Source: Pseudoips prasinana (Eukaryota > Arthropoda > Insecta > Lepidoptera > Nolidae). Taken from it: 64,000 bases of DNA. Position numbers and translations under genes: made by a program. Under the pieces are notes generated by a model. That model had not been told where the DNA came from, made no database searches, and worked only from the letters and a program-made list of their open reading frames with translations. This document shows, one piece after another, positions 1 to 10,096 of this stretch. Every line of letters starts with the position of its first letter. Within the stretch, counting starts at the first letter, position 1. The stretch spans positions 1,488,001 through 1,552,000 of the forward strand of contig OX621243.1 in NCBI GenBank assembly GCA_951640165.1. Direction: 5' to 3'.

Positions 1-540
1 TGTCAAAAAGTCGTAACTCCGAACAATGGGCCGGAACGCGCGCACGGTAGACAAAACTATACAAAAACTTAAATTAGTCGCGTGAAATTAATTTAGTTTC
101 GTAAGACACCCAAGTAGCGGAGGCTTGACTAATTGAGAACGTCTCTACAAATGTGAAAATGAACGATTTTACGAGGCTCTTGTTAAGCTTTTAAATGACT
201 GAAATTTGAGAAAAAACGTAGTTGTTTTTTCATGAGCTTTGATGATCTTGCTAATAAATTAGGGTTGGTTATGTTTACTAGTCGTTACTGTATTTTAACA
301 AGCTTCTCGTAATTATTGTTCGATAAACGAACAATGTAGACACCTTGATAGAAAATGCAGGTATAAATACGTATTTTAAATATAGTTTGCCGACTCCATA
401 TTATGGCTGCGGATTTCATCGTTGAATACGTCCATAATTTAATCACATCTTGATACTATTATAAATGTTAAAGCTTGTGTATGAGTGCTTTGGTTATTAA
501 GTTTGTTCCTCCTTTACGTTAAAACATTTTAACTAATGCT
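1..540. other. No gene seen, AT-rich left edge
   Basis: The first 60 bases are GC-richer, with a GCGCGC-type run, and could belong to a regulatory region outside the window. The rest is ordinary AT-rich DNA with no repeat copy or frame that I can assign. Confidence 0.5.
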
Positions 541-795
541 AATAATAATAATATCTAGGGACAATGTCACACAGATCATTCTGGCCCCAAACTAAGCAAA
601 GCTTGTACTATGGGTACCAGGCGGCGATATACATACTTATATACATAGATAAATACTTAAATACATAGAAAACATCCATGGCTCAGAAACAAATATTCGT
701 GCTCATCACACAAATATTAGCACTTACCGGGATTCGAACCCAGGATCACCAGCTTCGTAGGCAGGAGCACTACCAACTAGGCTACGGTGACCGTC
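541..795 (-). mobile_element. SINE1 copy, tRNA-derived
   Basis: Near full-length SINE reading on the minus strand. The tRNA-like head is at 720-795 and the 3' tail, with the ATTATT microsatellite, is at 541-560. Copies at 20717, 23472, 24788 and 33013 share the same head, the ATTTGTGTGATGAGCAC spacer and the tail ending in GACATTGTCCCTAGATATT. The reverse complement of the head carries GGTTCGAATCC-like box B and TAGCCTAGTTGG-like box A, both internal RNA polymerase III promoter motifs. Confidence 0.9.
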
Positions 796-1021
796 ATAGA
801 CTAATCGATTCCTGTGAACAACCAATGGGATACTTAATCTCCTAGTCTCTTATGCATCACACATCCACTGAGTACCAAAAATAAAACTCATAGCAAAATT
901 GCAAACAAAATTATTATTAAGCACTTATATTTCAAAAACACTTTAAACTTACCTTATTTCTTAACAAACAACAAAGTATAACGTTTCAATAACAATAATT
1001 AAAACAAATCAATTCCTTTAG

Positions 1022-1230
1022 TTAGACAGTGCACAGTGGGACAAAAGAGCTGTCTTTGTACAAAACCCATGTGCACTAAATCAGACATTCGTTACGGATC
1101 ATTTAACGTAGCGGTGACTTCTGGCTGCTGCATGCAAAATTGTGAGCTTCTCAATTCTTCAGTCAATAAGAGTAGTGATTATTGGAAATGTTTAAAATGT
1201 CAATGCGAAATAACAAATAGTTGGACGTGA
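1022..1230 (+). CDS. Possible 3'-terminal exon of a cysteine-rich protein
   Basis: Not recognised. The frame is open from 1003 to a TGA at 1228-1230. It follows a plausible splice acceptor (AATTCCTTTAG, AG at 1020-1021), although the pyrimidine tract is short. Read from GTT at 1021 it gives about 69 residues with ten or so cysteines, including a CLC, a GCC and a WKCLKCQC cluster. Cysteine spacing like this is common in small secreted insect proteins, but I cannot assign a known domain. There is no ATG near the left end, so if real it is an internal or terminal exon of a longer gene. An AATAAA signal lies about 195 bases after the stop. The composition is less AT-rich than its flanks. A chance open frame remains possible. 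Confidence 0.35.
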
Positions 1231-1423
1231 CATAGAGATGAGTATTTAGACTGCCTGATAAATAATATTCCAAAGCTTAACCTCAGTACTATGATAAGCT
1301 TTTGCCTTCAAAATTTATAAGGTTCCCAGTAAAATTTATGGATTAATGCAACTATTTAAATACTTTGAGCACTTCATAGATTTTAGTTAATTAACTTAGT
1401 TATTTAAAATATATATCTATGTA

Positions 1424-1429
1424 AATAAA
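1424..1429 (+). promoter_or_regulatory. Possible polyadenylation signal
   Basis: The canonical hexamer AATAAA is about 195 bases downstream of the cysteine-rich frame's stop codon. Such hexamers are frequent by chance in AT-rich DNA, so the support is positional only. Confidence 0.25.
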
Positions 1430-1439
1430 TATCTTATGA

Positions 1440-1585
1440 AAACACACACACATTGCCATTATATACATACCTATTGCCCACTAATTACACTTAAAACACA
1501 AAGATTTGTCTTGGGTTGGGATTGAACCGACGTCATCTGGCTTAGCAATCTACCAACCACTAGACTAACAGGTCAGTCAATTGAA
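1440..1585 (-). mobile_element. Degenerate SINE4-like copy
   Basis: The minus strand reads a tRNA-like head: TTAGTCTAGTGGTTGGTAG (box A-like), then a box B-like segment (GGTTCAATCCC) and a CAAGACAAATCTTTGTGTTTT spacer region. It resembles the SINE4 head at 44121 but is diverged and lacks a clear tail. Confidence 0.55.
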
Positions 1586-1599
1586 ATCCATAAGGAACC

Positions 1600-1790
1600 C
1601 TCCGTGGCCGAGTGGTATAACTGGTCAGTCCTTTGCGCCCGGGAAGTCACACGCTCGGTTCCCGGAAAGAAAAATGTTAAGGTAAAAAGATAACCGGTCC
1701 AATTATCTTGTTTACTGGTTCTCTATGGGTTTCCAAGCCATATGGCAGTCGATCAATGAACTCTGGTAACTGTCCGGTAATTTGACTTTT
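1600..1790 (+). mobile_element. tRNA-like SINE head with tail
   Basis: The segment CCGTGGCCGAGTGGTATAA is box A-like and CTCGGTTCCCGG is box B-like, in the order and spacing of a pol III promoter. The tail region at 1720-1780 has no second copy in the window. It is not a tRNA gene because acceptor-stem pairing is missing. Confidence 0.45.
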
Positions 1791-2110
1791 AAATATGGGA
1801 AAAACAATACACAAAAATTATAATAATTTTTAATTTCATATGGCCAAATTTAACTAAGTGCCAAAAATTTCCACTTAATATAAACCACTGTTTATTATAA
1901 ACAAGACACTCAATCATATTGTCCGCAAAACAACAAAAAATAATCATTTATTACCGAAAACATCGGAATCGATTACAAGATATTCGCAATCTCGAAGAAC
2001 ACTATATCATCCCTTTAATGAGCGTCGCCGCGTGTAACTGCTTACTTATTTGTCGCACGATTTGTTGCCTCTAGACACGAACTTGTAAGTGTAAAACTCC
2101 CTTTACAACG

Positions 2111-2126
2111 TTTGACAGCTGTCAAA
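2111..2126. promoter_or_regulatory. 16-bp palindrome in putative promoter
   Basis: TTTGACAGCTGTCAAA is a perfect 16-bp palindrome containing an E-box core (CAGCTG). It lies 45 bases upstream of a well-placed ATG (2171). Its position between a putative gene end and a putative gene start suggests a promoter element. That role is inferred. Confidence 0.35.
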
Positions 2127-2170
2127 ATCATTGCCAAAAGATTCTATACTCTATAGTCTCTTAAATAAAG

Positions 2171-2192
2171 ATGGCCGTCGTATTTTTGCGCG
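2171..2192 (+). CDS. Possible first coding exon (MAVVFLR...)
   Basis: The ATG has a good start context (AAATAAAGATGGCC). After 22 coding bases comes a strong splice donor, CGCG|GTAAGAT, giving M-A-V-V-F-L-R and one base of the next codon (phase 1). The local sequence is GC-richer than its surroundings and a palindromic element sits just upstream. This arrangement is typical of a 5' exon followed by a long first intron. I could not find the second exon, so the gene cannot be identified. The rest of the window downstream is repeat-rich, consistent with an intron or intergenic DNA. A chance combination of ATG and donor is possible. Confidence 0.35.
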
Positions 2193-2194
2193 GT

Positions 2195-3904
2195 AAGATA
2201 TTTGTTATTTGAAACGGTTTTCAGATTCTATTGACTGAATTGATTGTAATGTTTTATTAAAATGCATGTGATGGCTATATTTTTGTTGTTTTGAATTTAA
2301 GATAGCGCGTTTCATTGGAAATTTATGCATGCGGGGTGAGAAATTGTTTCTTTTTATAAACTTCCATCTGGTTTTCGAGTCCAATTAGTTCTACGAGATG
2401 GTAGTTATGTTGAGAATAATTGGCATATTGGCATATATGGCATTATTTGTTGCCAATTAATAACTAACTTATCAGCAAGTATACTGACCGTAAAATTTTC
2501 ATAGTTAAGAGACTTAGGTATACCTATTTCTGACTGACAGACAGTCATGCTGACTAATAAAGATGAGCATAGTATTAATTTCGAAAGGAAGTCTCTATCT
2601 ACTTATGGTTCTCTTAAATTGCTATAAGCCAGTTGGCGGAGATTTTTATCCGGACATAAAATATCGTGCCTGGCCTGAAAATATAGATTTTGGAATCAGG
2701 TTAACCGAAGCCAGAAAGTTCAGATAAACATTAACAAAGTGCAACAAGCAAAAACAGTCAATTCCAGCGAATTCAATTTATTCGTTAAGACGGTAAAAAG
2801 ACAACTTGTGAGTTTTTATATTTGCTATAACTAACGTATAAGCACATTCATAAATTATATTCTTATAGCTCCTCTTAAGTTAGGCCTTTACTCATCCATA
2901 GACTAGACACACTAAGATTGCTTTACCTATATGACCATTTACTCAGAGCATCTGCCTTTGAGCTCTTCTATACTAAATTAGTGGTAAGCATTATCCTAAG
3001 TGTATACTAAGTGAACGCTGCTCTTTCTCTCTAATGAGAACACTTACATATTCTACGAACGCACGCAGCAAACGCACAGCAGGCCAGTGAATAGCCTGTT
3101 TAAAAGATTATGTCAGAATACTACAACAAATTTACACTTTGCAGGTATATGAAAAGCTAGTAGCTCTATAATAGGGTACGGTATAAGAATAGATATTCTA
3201 ATCTTTGTAAAAAAAAAGGATTATACGTATGGTCGCTTTTTGAGGTGGAGTCATTTTATGTGTTGAGTCTGAAATAATTTTGAAAACATGCAACTGGCTT
3301 TAATTTTTATTTCTAAATTCTGATTTTGTTATCCGATTTGTACAAACTATATATAGTACCTTTTCGAAACTATTACTTATCAAATAAAAAAAAACGAGTG
3401 AGACGTATTATTGACTTTACAAAAAATGAAAAGTGAAAATTTAATTAATAATACCAGAGAAATATATTTATGTTGTGCGGGGTTCAACATTTAATCGAAG
3501 TACTTTTAGATGCTACACAACGAGTAAATTACTACTATTATATTAATAGCTACCAGATTAAGTGAAACTAATATTAAAATCCGTTAGAGCCAAATAAAAG
3601 TATACATCATTTTATGGAGTAGGTTAGGTATAAGTGCTACAAATACTATAAGTAAACGTTAAATACAAATAATAATAATTATATATAAAATTAAAATAAA
3701 TGTTTATACATAAATATTCATAAAGTAAGTATCTATATGCGATATGACTAAAAATGCGCCTGAAATAAGTGTATCCATCAGTTGTAGATTTGGATGACAG
3801 ACAGTTTTAAAAGTCTGTTTGACGCTAAAAATATTCAAATTTGACGTAAATAATGAACTGACCAATGTTATGATTATAAATAAGCATATAAAGAAATACA
3901 TTTC
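2195..3904. other. No gene or repeat recognised
   Basis: AT-rich DNA with frames broken by many stops on both strands. If the exon at 2171 is real, this is the start of its first intron. Confidence 0.5.
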
Positions 3905-4116
3905 TTGGGGCAACCAACACACTGGCATCTTATTCCAAACAAAGCAGAGCCTGTATCTTTTTTTTGTTAGTATGGCTATTTTACCCCCGACGATATTTCT
4001 AAATACATAAATATTATAGATAAGTTAGACACAGAATGATCGTGCTCATCCCATAAACACTTGTCATGAGTCGAAATTGAATCCATGGCCTCTGGATTAG
4101 CAGTCAGACCAACAGG
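3905..4116 (-). mobile_element. SINE4 copy, diverged
   Basis: The minus strand shows the order tRNA-like head (4075-4116), the GTGCTCATCC...-like spacer, a run of TTTAGAAATAT and the CCAAACAAAGCAGAGCCTG tail block. All match the better copy at 44121-44363. Confidence 0.7.
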
Positions 4117-4980
4117 ATTTATTTAAAATAATCTATAAAAGTAAACACAGATACTATTTAAAAAGCATCGAGGTGTTCTCGTTGATATATCATGATTCTA
4201 ACATAAATTAGAGTACAATCAAGAAAAAATACTCGAACAACAAAAACAAGGATGACAATAAGCTAAAAATTACGTTAATTAGTCTCCGTAACTCTTCCGT
4301 AACTAGTCAGCAATAGTACATCTTAACATATGCGTCTACGTTAAAATAAATTAAAACGCATTATTATACAAATCAAATTCTCATAAAATAGACAAAAACT
4401 TGTGTAACAAATCTCCATGAATCATGGCAGTTGTAATGTAAAGTCTATGGTAGTCTCTACTCGTCTATGGTCGTCTACAGACAATGGATGAGTCTCTGGC
4501 TCGAGTCTACCACATATTTGGTCAGAAACAAAAACACCTAACCGTATTAACTCAGTATTGACATTCAAATCAGTAGCTCAGCTCATTTATTTTGAATTCC
4601 AAACGTGTTAAAGACAAAAGTATAACAATGTGGGTTGGAGCAACACTGGTTCTTGTCAACAGTGGCGCCGTGGCAGTGCGCGCGCATCTGTCAAAATTAG
4701 TCGCCATATTTATTACGCGGGAACAATGAGTGACGCGACACTTTGAATATGGAATTGGAATACGGTCTATATTTTCTTTATTTTTATTTTATGGAAAGTT
4801 TATTGTCTGTAGTAAGTATGGTCGTGTATATCTTTACCAAATTCGAATGTGTTTACGTTTACACCACACTTCGTAACGTCGAACTGTTCAGGGCTTACTA
4901 GTGCATTTAAAGTTATGGTTTCCTGTAAAAGGCTTTGCTACGAATAATCTATGTACATACAACTCAGTATTTTGACAATA
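4117..4980. other. No gene; GC-richer patch at 4650-4735
   Basis: The patch around 4660-4735 contains GGCGCC and GCGCGCGCAT. On the minus strand it has an ATG with context TAAATATGGCG, opening a frame of about 45 codons with no splice or homology support. It could be a promoter region, but nothing decides this. Confidence 0.3.
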
Positions 4981-5070
4981 TCATCATTATATCAGCCGAG
5001 ACCACTGCTGGACAAAGGCCTCCCCCCAAGGATCTCTACAAAGGCCGGCTTCGCGCCACCGTTGCCAGAC
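4981..5070 (-). mobile_element. LINE 3' end fragment (GATGATG type)
   Basis: CATCATTATATCAGCCGA followed by CCACTGCTGGACAAAGGCCT is the reverse complement of the tail block repeated at 30630, 32080, 39300, 46560 and 49440. It is the extreme 3' end of a LINE whose C-terminus is better preserved at 46412-46580. Confidence 0.75.
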
Positions 5071-5404
5071 TGTAGGTCCACCTTGCTTATATATCTATAA
5101 ATAGATCAATGTCTATACATTACATAAATTAATATTCTTGCCCCATTTCATAACGATATACATTCCAAATCGATATAAACAAAAATATACGATTGTTAAT
5201 CGATGTAAAAAATTATTCTAGATACATATATTGCAATCGAACACTAGCGTTATCTATTGCTTGTACATTTTACCTACCAGTGTATAAATGCCATCGTCAT
5301 GGCAGCATCTGGACCGAATTATTTTAGATTCGTTCCTACATACCTATGTATATAAAAATCTAAAAAGAAAGATAAAAATTACAGGTGTTATGACAGAATT
5401 TTTA

Positions 5405-5595
5405 CGACGGTTAAGATATTTCGTGTACCAGGTTTGATTCCCTCATAGGACAACTATTTGTGTGGCCCAAAAATAGTTGTACTCAGTTTGGATGTGCTTT
5501 CTGTCCGTCAATTATATTTGTAAAGTACGGCACAATACAGAGATTCGATAGTCCCTAGTGCAAGTGTTATATTTAAAAAAAAGACAAAGTCTTTT
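5405..5595 (+). mobile_element. SINE2 copy, head degraded
   Basis: The copy keeps GGTTTGATTCCCTCATAGGA, the ACAACTATTTGTGTGGCCC spacer, the GTCCGTCAATTATATTTGTA block and the CCCTAGTGCAAG...AAAAA end, all in SINE2 order (compare 54341). The box A end is barely recognisable. Confidence 0.75.
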
Positions 5596-6692
5596 TGCAG
5601 GTGTTATTTTTGTAAGTTGCCATGCAATATTCATTCTACTATATTATCCCATACTCTTCCTAACAATTAGTATTCCAGATTTACGGTCATTGCAGACAGC
5701 CTAGATAATGTTACAAGTAACAAGCTGGGCTGATATTATATTGTTTTAACAATTTCCATACAAATGAGTAGACTATGGAACACCCAATCCATCACATACA
5801 ATAATGAAAGATTCAGTCTGTATGCTACATAACTTAACACCACAGAGATCATTACAATACCACATAATCATTCATTTCTTCACCATGAAATCGCCCTACA
5901 TCCATGTATTACAAAAACCTAGCTCGAAAGGAAACAAATAACTTGAAATATTTAGCAAAATACATCAAACTATACAGTGGAAATCAGTTTTGTTTTTCAA
6001 ACTCTTTTGTTCTGAAATTAAAAATTTATGACACTTACTTCAGCCAGTTCCAATGTTGACGAGAAGAAGTAATATTTAAAAGTCATAGCCAACAAAAAGA
6101 TTATATAGTGCGTTCTTTGTTCGGTTATTTGTAAAATGCTAAATAAGTTTTGTTAATGATAAGACAATTGAGTTTAAAACACAATATAAATGTAAGCATT
6201 AAAAACGAACAAATATTTTAGACACAAAATTATAGTACATAATATATAATATAAAACACTACTTACAACAAAATGATGAGCGATGAGTTTTTCAATAATT
6301 ATCTTAATGTTTAACTTTTCAACGAAGGCTTTATAATTCTCCTTTATGTTAATTTGATTTTATAAGTAACGTATTTTTTTTACTTTTTTCTCGTTAAGTG
6401 TATTTATGTATGTACCAGTTAGGTAATATTTTTCTTGTCCATATTCCTTAACTAGATGTTTAAAAGTGAAGACCTGTAATTGGCTATGTGTTGCTTATAG
6501 TATGTATATATTTTGTTGTTGTTACTGTTGGTTTCCCAAATAAATAAATAAATAGCCATAAACGTGAGCCATATTTTAAGTGACTGCGAGGACCAGGCGG
6601 AGCGTTAGGTATAAGCATGTCTTAAAGATAGCGGTTAGTAATTAAGAGAAGTAGAAAACTCCTCTTCGGTAAATTGTCACACATCATTAAAA
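5596..6692. other. No gene or repeat recognised
   Basis: AT-rich sequence. An AAATAAATAAATAAAT run at 6540 could be the worn tail of an old LINE, but nothing upstream of it matches one. Confidence 0.45.
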
Positions 6693-6823
6693 AAAAAACT
6701 TGTGTGTACTTATGTACACACAAATTATTTGGTGTCGGTGTGCGCAAAAAATTTAAATCGTAAGCGCATCGTAAAAAGTCACTCTCATCATTTTTCTCCA
6801 TCGCATCGCGCCAAAAGAAGTAT
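6693..6823 (+). mobile_element. MITE-D, left part, split by a LINE
   Basis: It starts at CTTGTGTGTACTTATGTACA and runs through TTTGGTGTCGGTGTGCG to CGCGCCAAAAGAAGTAT. The remaining bases, AACTTCAAA, lie at 8868 after the inserted LINE. Other copies are at 31095, 34810 and 41010. Intact copies carry GAAGTTATACTTCTT and its reverse complement as terminal inverted repeats. No coding capacity is present. Confidence 0.85.
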
Positions 6824-8860
6824 TAAATTGTAATAATGAAACATTGACAAATGCAAAAGCAATTGCACACGCTTTTAATAATTTTTTTGCCAACCAAGTA
6901 CAACCTGGACATGCAATAAATAATCATACACGTGTTCACTACAACAGATCATCATCAATGTTTATGAAACCGACAATCCCGCAAGATATACACCAAATTA
7001 TAATGAAGTTAAAAAATACAGCCAGCACAGGTTATGACGACATTTGCACAAAAATAGTAAAAAAAGTTTCAGTACTTATTGCTCCTGTTCTAAGCCACTT
7101 AATTAATAATTGCATTTTTAGAGGTGTTTTTCCTGAAAAACTAAAAGTATCAATAATAAAACCTGTATTCAAAACAGGTGATATAGAAAATATGACATGT
7201 TATAGACCCATTGCACTACTATCGATATTCTCTAAGATCATCGAAAAAGTCATGTCTAATAATCTGAATGAATACTTTGAAAAATATGCTATATTCACAG
7301 ACAAACAAAAAGGTTTCAGAAAAGACAGATCTATTAACGTTGCTATTTATGATTTCTTAGAACTGATTTATAGTAGAGTTGATAAAAGACAACCTGTACA
7401 GGCTCTCTATATGGATATGACGAAAGCGTTCGACTATGTTGACCATAAAACACTGATAGGCAAATTAAACGTATATGGTATAAGAGGAAATGTATCTAGT
7501 TTATTTGAGTCTTATTTAATGAATAGAAAACAAATTACAGTCATCAAGAAACTCTGCAGTAAATCCAAAACAGAAAAATCTTATAAATCTGATACTAAAA
7601 CATTAAAGTATGGAGTGCCACAAGGGAGTACACTCGGCCCTTTGTTATTCATAATTTACATAAATGACTTTCCGTCAGCAACACAATTTCCAATGATTAT
7701 GTTTGCTGACGACAGTACAGTGGTGTTTGACAGGGTTGAGTCTGATACAGTTCAGTCAGCGATAAATCAGAATATCGCTTGCCTAGTTGCTTGGCTGCAG
7801 GCAAATAATTTAAAAATTAACTTAGATAAGACTAAAATAATGAACTTTGGACAAAGGAGAAATAAAAATTCAGACTTAGTTGTAGAATATAATAACAAAA
7901 AAATTCTAGAGACAGAGGTAACAAAATTTCTTGGAGTACACATAGAAAGTAATTTAAAATGGGATACTCAAATTGAAAAAGTGTGCAGTAAATTAAATCA
8001 GTATGCTTATGCATTGTATATGCTAAGCAAAAATGTTAATGAAGCTGCTGTTCTTACGGCATATCACGGGCTAGTTGCGTCCACTCTAAGGTATGGTATT
8101 TTATTTTGGGGTAACGCAATGGGTAAAGAATGGGTATTTAAGGCCCAGAAACGTTGCATTAGAGCAATATGCAAATTAAGTACTACTGACACATGTAAAC
8201 CACATTTTGTGAAACTCAAACTGTTAACTATGCCTTCTTTGTACTTATTTGAAGTTGCTATGTTTGTAAAGCATAACTGGTCCAGATTCTCGTCAGTAGC
8301 CAGTATTCGCAGGTCTGAGAAGTTACACTTGATCCCCGCTAAAACAACGCTGTATCATAAAAGTATTTTTGTAATGGGACCAAAAATCTATAATAAATTA
8401 CCATCGTTTTTGCGTACTATAGAAACTGTAAAAATATTCAAAAATAAATTACAACAATTTCTGGTTGAAAAGGCATATTATTCTCTTGACTAATTCTTTA
8501 ATGACAAATTGTAATATATATTCACAGTGTATTAGAGACATAACAATTTAATTAATTACAATGATTATTATTTCTGACATCACATGACATTTACTTCACT
8601 CTAGCGGGACATTTTGTTTATTTTGTATTTTGGATTTCATTTGACTTTCTGTTTTAAATTGAATTTTTTGTATTAGAATTTTGTATAATTTGTAAAATTT
8701 GTGTTTTTTTGTAAACTTAGATGGTATGTACACCAAATAAGTAGATGTAATTTGTACACCATTCTTATGGTAGAACATAGTGCACGTAACCTAATTTAAG
8801 ACCAATTGTTGTATTATTACCTATGCTTCACAAATAAATGATGATTATGATTATGATTAT
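6824..8860 (+). mobile_element. 5'-truncated LINE inserted in MITE-D
   Basis: The insertion is bounded by an exact 7-bp direct repeat, GAAGTAT, at 6817-6823 and 8861-8867. It ends in an ATGATT microsatellite, and removing it restores the MITE-D sequence. These are the hallmarks of target-primed reverse transcription with 5' truncation. The element keeps the reverse transcriptase but has lost ORF1 and the endonuclease. Confidence 0.93.
6826..8493 (+). CDS. LINE ORF2, reverse transcriptase part (5'-truncated)
   Basis: About 555 residues of a LINE reverse transcriptase, open from the insertion point to a TAA at 8491-8493, with no internal stop. The frame is already open at the truncation boundary, so there is no natural start codon. 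A TTG at 6844 or a later ATG would be incidental. Motifs in order are YRPIALLSIFSKIIEK, GFRKDRS, MDMTKAFDYVDH (motif A aspartate), YGVPQGSTLGPLLF, and MFADDSTVVF with the catalytic FADD box. After these come NNLKINLDKTK and FLGVHIESNLKWD of the thumb, and a C-terminal segment ending GPKIYNKLPSFLR. The family is the Jockey/CR1-type endonuclease LINEs; the exact clade is not resolvable by eye. The endonuclease domain is missing, so this copy cannot be autonomous. Confidence 0.9.
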   Translation, partial: NCNNETLTNAKAIAHAFNNFFANQVQPGHAINNHTRVHYNRSSSMFMKPTIPQDIHQIIMKLKNTASTGYDDICTKIVKKVSVLIAPVLSHLINNCIFRGVFPEKLKVSIIKPVFKTGDIENMTCYRPIALLSIFSKIIEKVMSNNLNEYFEKYAIFTDKQKGFRKDRSINVAIYDFLELIYSRVDKRQPVQALYMDMTKAFDYVDHKTLIGKLNVYGIRGNVSSLFESYLMNRKQITVIKKLCSKSKTEKSYKSDTKTLKYGVPQGSTLGPLLFIIYINDFPSATQFPMIMFADDSTVVFDRVESDTVQSAINQNIACLVAWLQANNLKINLDKTKIMNFGQRRNKNSDLVVEYNNKKILETEVTKFLGVHIESNLKWDTQIEKVCSKLNQYAYALYMLSKNVNEAAVLTAYHGLVASTLRYGILFWGNAMGKEWVFKAQKRCIRAICKLSTTDTCKPHFVKLKLLTMPSLYLFEVAMFVKHNWSRFSSVASIRRSEKLHLIPAKTTLYHKSIFVMGPKIYNKLPSFLRTIETVKIFKNKLQQFLVEKAYYSLD

Positions 8861-8876
8861 GAAGTATAACTTCAAA
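8861..8876 (+). mobile_element. MITE-D, right end after LINE insertion
   Basis: GAAGTATAACTTCAAA repeats the target duplication and then supplies the missing terminus of the MITE-D copy that begins at 6693. Confidence 0.85.
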
Positions 8877-9162
8877 AATATCTGTGCCAAATCAGTACCA
8901 AGTTAGCAAAATATAATACTGAAATCCAACGTCAATCACAATTTTATTTAGCTCTATCTTCAGCTAGTTTAGTACTTTTCTGCTACTTGGTGATGGATTG
9001 GTGTAAAATATTAAATATAGTGCTGAGATGGGACTATTTCACTCAAATTAATTACGTGTATTATTTCTGCCAACAATTATTTATAATTAAAATAAATATA
9101 TGAACTGTGCGGTGAAGGCATATGACTCACCAATAAACCAGTATGAAAATAGAATGATGTGA

Positions 9163-9251
9163 TAAACTTATTGAAAAACAAATGCCAACCGTTATCATTT
9201 TTACTAACATAGTAAAAATGATAACGGTTGGCATTTGTTTTTAATAAGTCT
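9163..9251. repeat. Near-perfect long hairpin
   Basis: A perfect 30-bp inverted repeat (9176-9205 and 9211-9240) flanks a 5-base loop, AACAT. The arms continue outward by about ten more bases with one gap. The sequence of the arms is not seen elsewhere in the window. It is a fold-back structure of recent origin, since the arms have not diverged. Confidence 0.9.
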
Positions 9252-9307
9252 CAATTTTATTTAACATCCTTACAGGCGTAGTCATTACTAATCTATATAT
9301 TTTGAGT

Positions 9308-9377
9308 GGTGACGGCAGCGAATATCAAAATATCATCACCCCATCTCATCCCGTGGAGGGCGTCGTAGCCGAAGTAG
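9308..9377 (-). repeat. Repeat X, first direct copy
   Basis: It matches 9846-9908 almost base for base through TATCATCACCCCATCTCATC. Related sequence is at 30730-30870 (same orientation) and 36750-36910 (reverse). The sequence flanks the LINE fragment 9378-9845 as a long direct repeat. Confidence 0.8.
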
Positions 9378-9845
9378 GTATATATATGGCCTTTGCGTCT
9401 GTTAGATACAGACGATTTACGGCGCATTGTCTGAGAGACATTTCTTATGGTGGCTAAACAAACGATGCGAGAGCGACATAGCCTGCCGCAGGCCTGACAA
9501 GAGAAGTTTGCGGTGGTTGGTGCCGAGCCGCTTTCATGTCGCTTCTGTCTCTTATCAGCAAATACTCCGACCCAGGCTTCATCACAGATCTTACGACCCT
9601 CCACTACACGTTTGCGCCATTCAACTCTATTTTCAGCGAGCTTTTCCCAGATACAGTGGTCATATTTTAAAGCGGCCATATCCCGCTTGGTGCAGTCTTT
9701 AAAGCGAAGCAGAGGTCTACCGACATCGCGCTCCGCGTTAGCTACCGCACCCAACAGAACACATCGTGGTATTCGAGTGGGATCCATTCTGTGCACATGC
9801 CCCAACCAACGTAAACGCTTCTGTTTAAGAAACGCTGTCAGGCTA
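9378..9845 (-). pseudogene. LINE C-terminal fragment
   Basis: On the minus strand the frame reads KRLRWLGHVHRMDPTRIPR, then GRPLLRFKDCTKRDM, a tryptophan-rich segment (VEWRKRVVEG) and a cysteine cluster, CQACGRLCRSRI. Arrays of this kind (GHV.RM, GRP..R..D, a final CxxCGRxCxSRIGL-like finger) form the C-terminus of one group of endonuclease-type LINEs. The end of the finger is degraded, and no reverse transcriptase core remains upstream (the fragment stops at 9845). The frame runs on into repeat X to about 9293, but that part is not original coding sequence. Confidence 0.85.
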
Positions 9846-10075
9846 GGTGAAGGCAGCGAATATCAGAATATCATCACCCCATCTCATCCCGTGGACGGCG
9901 TAGAAGTAGACCCAAGGGAATTCCACCAGAGGATGGGCAGCAGCTTCCTTCTGAGTACTATGACCATCCTACTGCGATCGCCAACCCGTCTTCCAAGCGT
10001 GGCGATTATGGCATATCGCCCACGATGATTCTTGACTTCTTACAGCTATTATGATTATGATGAATAAAATATAAT
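9846..10075 (+). repeat. Repeat X, second copy and continuation
   Basis: It begins with the same block as 9308 and continues through GGCGTAGAAG, TGAGTACTATGACCAT, GCGATCGCCAACCCGTCTTC and AAGCGTGGCGATTATGGCAT. The same string of blocks is found at 30745-30885 and, reversed, at 36740-36910. It is therefore a dispersed repeat, probably the 3' region of a LINE because the 30730 copy runs into a GATGATG tail. Confidence 0.75.
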
Positions 10076-10096
10076 TAATACTATGGAACATTAATC

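Noticed and set aside
541..795. tRNA-like sequence that could be called a tRNA gene
   Set aside because: It has box A and box B but no paired acceptor stem, and it continues into a shared 170-base tail. Five copies exist, so it is a SINE.
9427..10028. Two plus-strand frames opposite the LINE fragment
   Set aside because: They are antisense shadows. The minus strand has the recognisable GHVHRM, GRPLLRFKD and CQACGRLCRSRI motifs.
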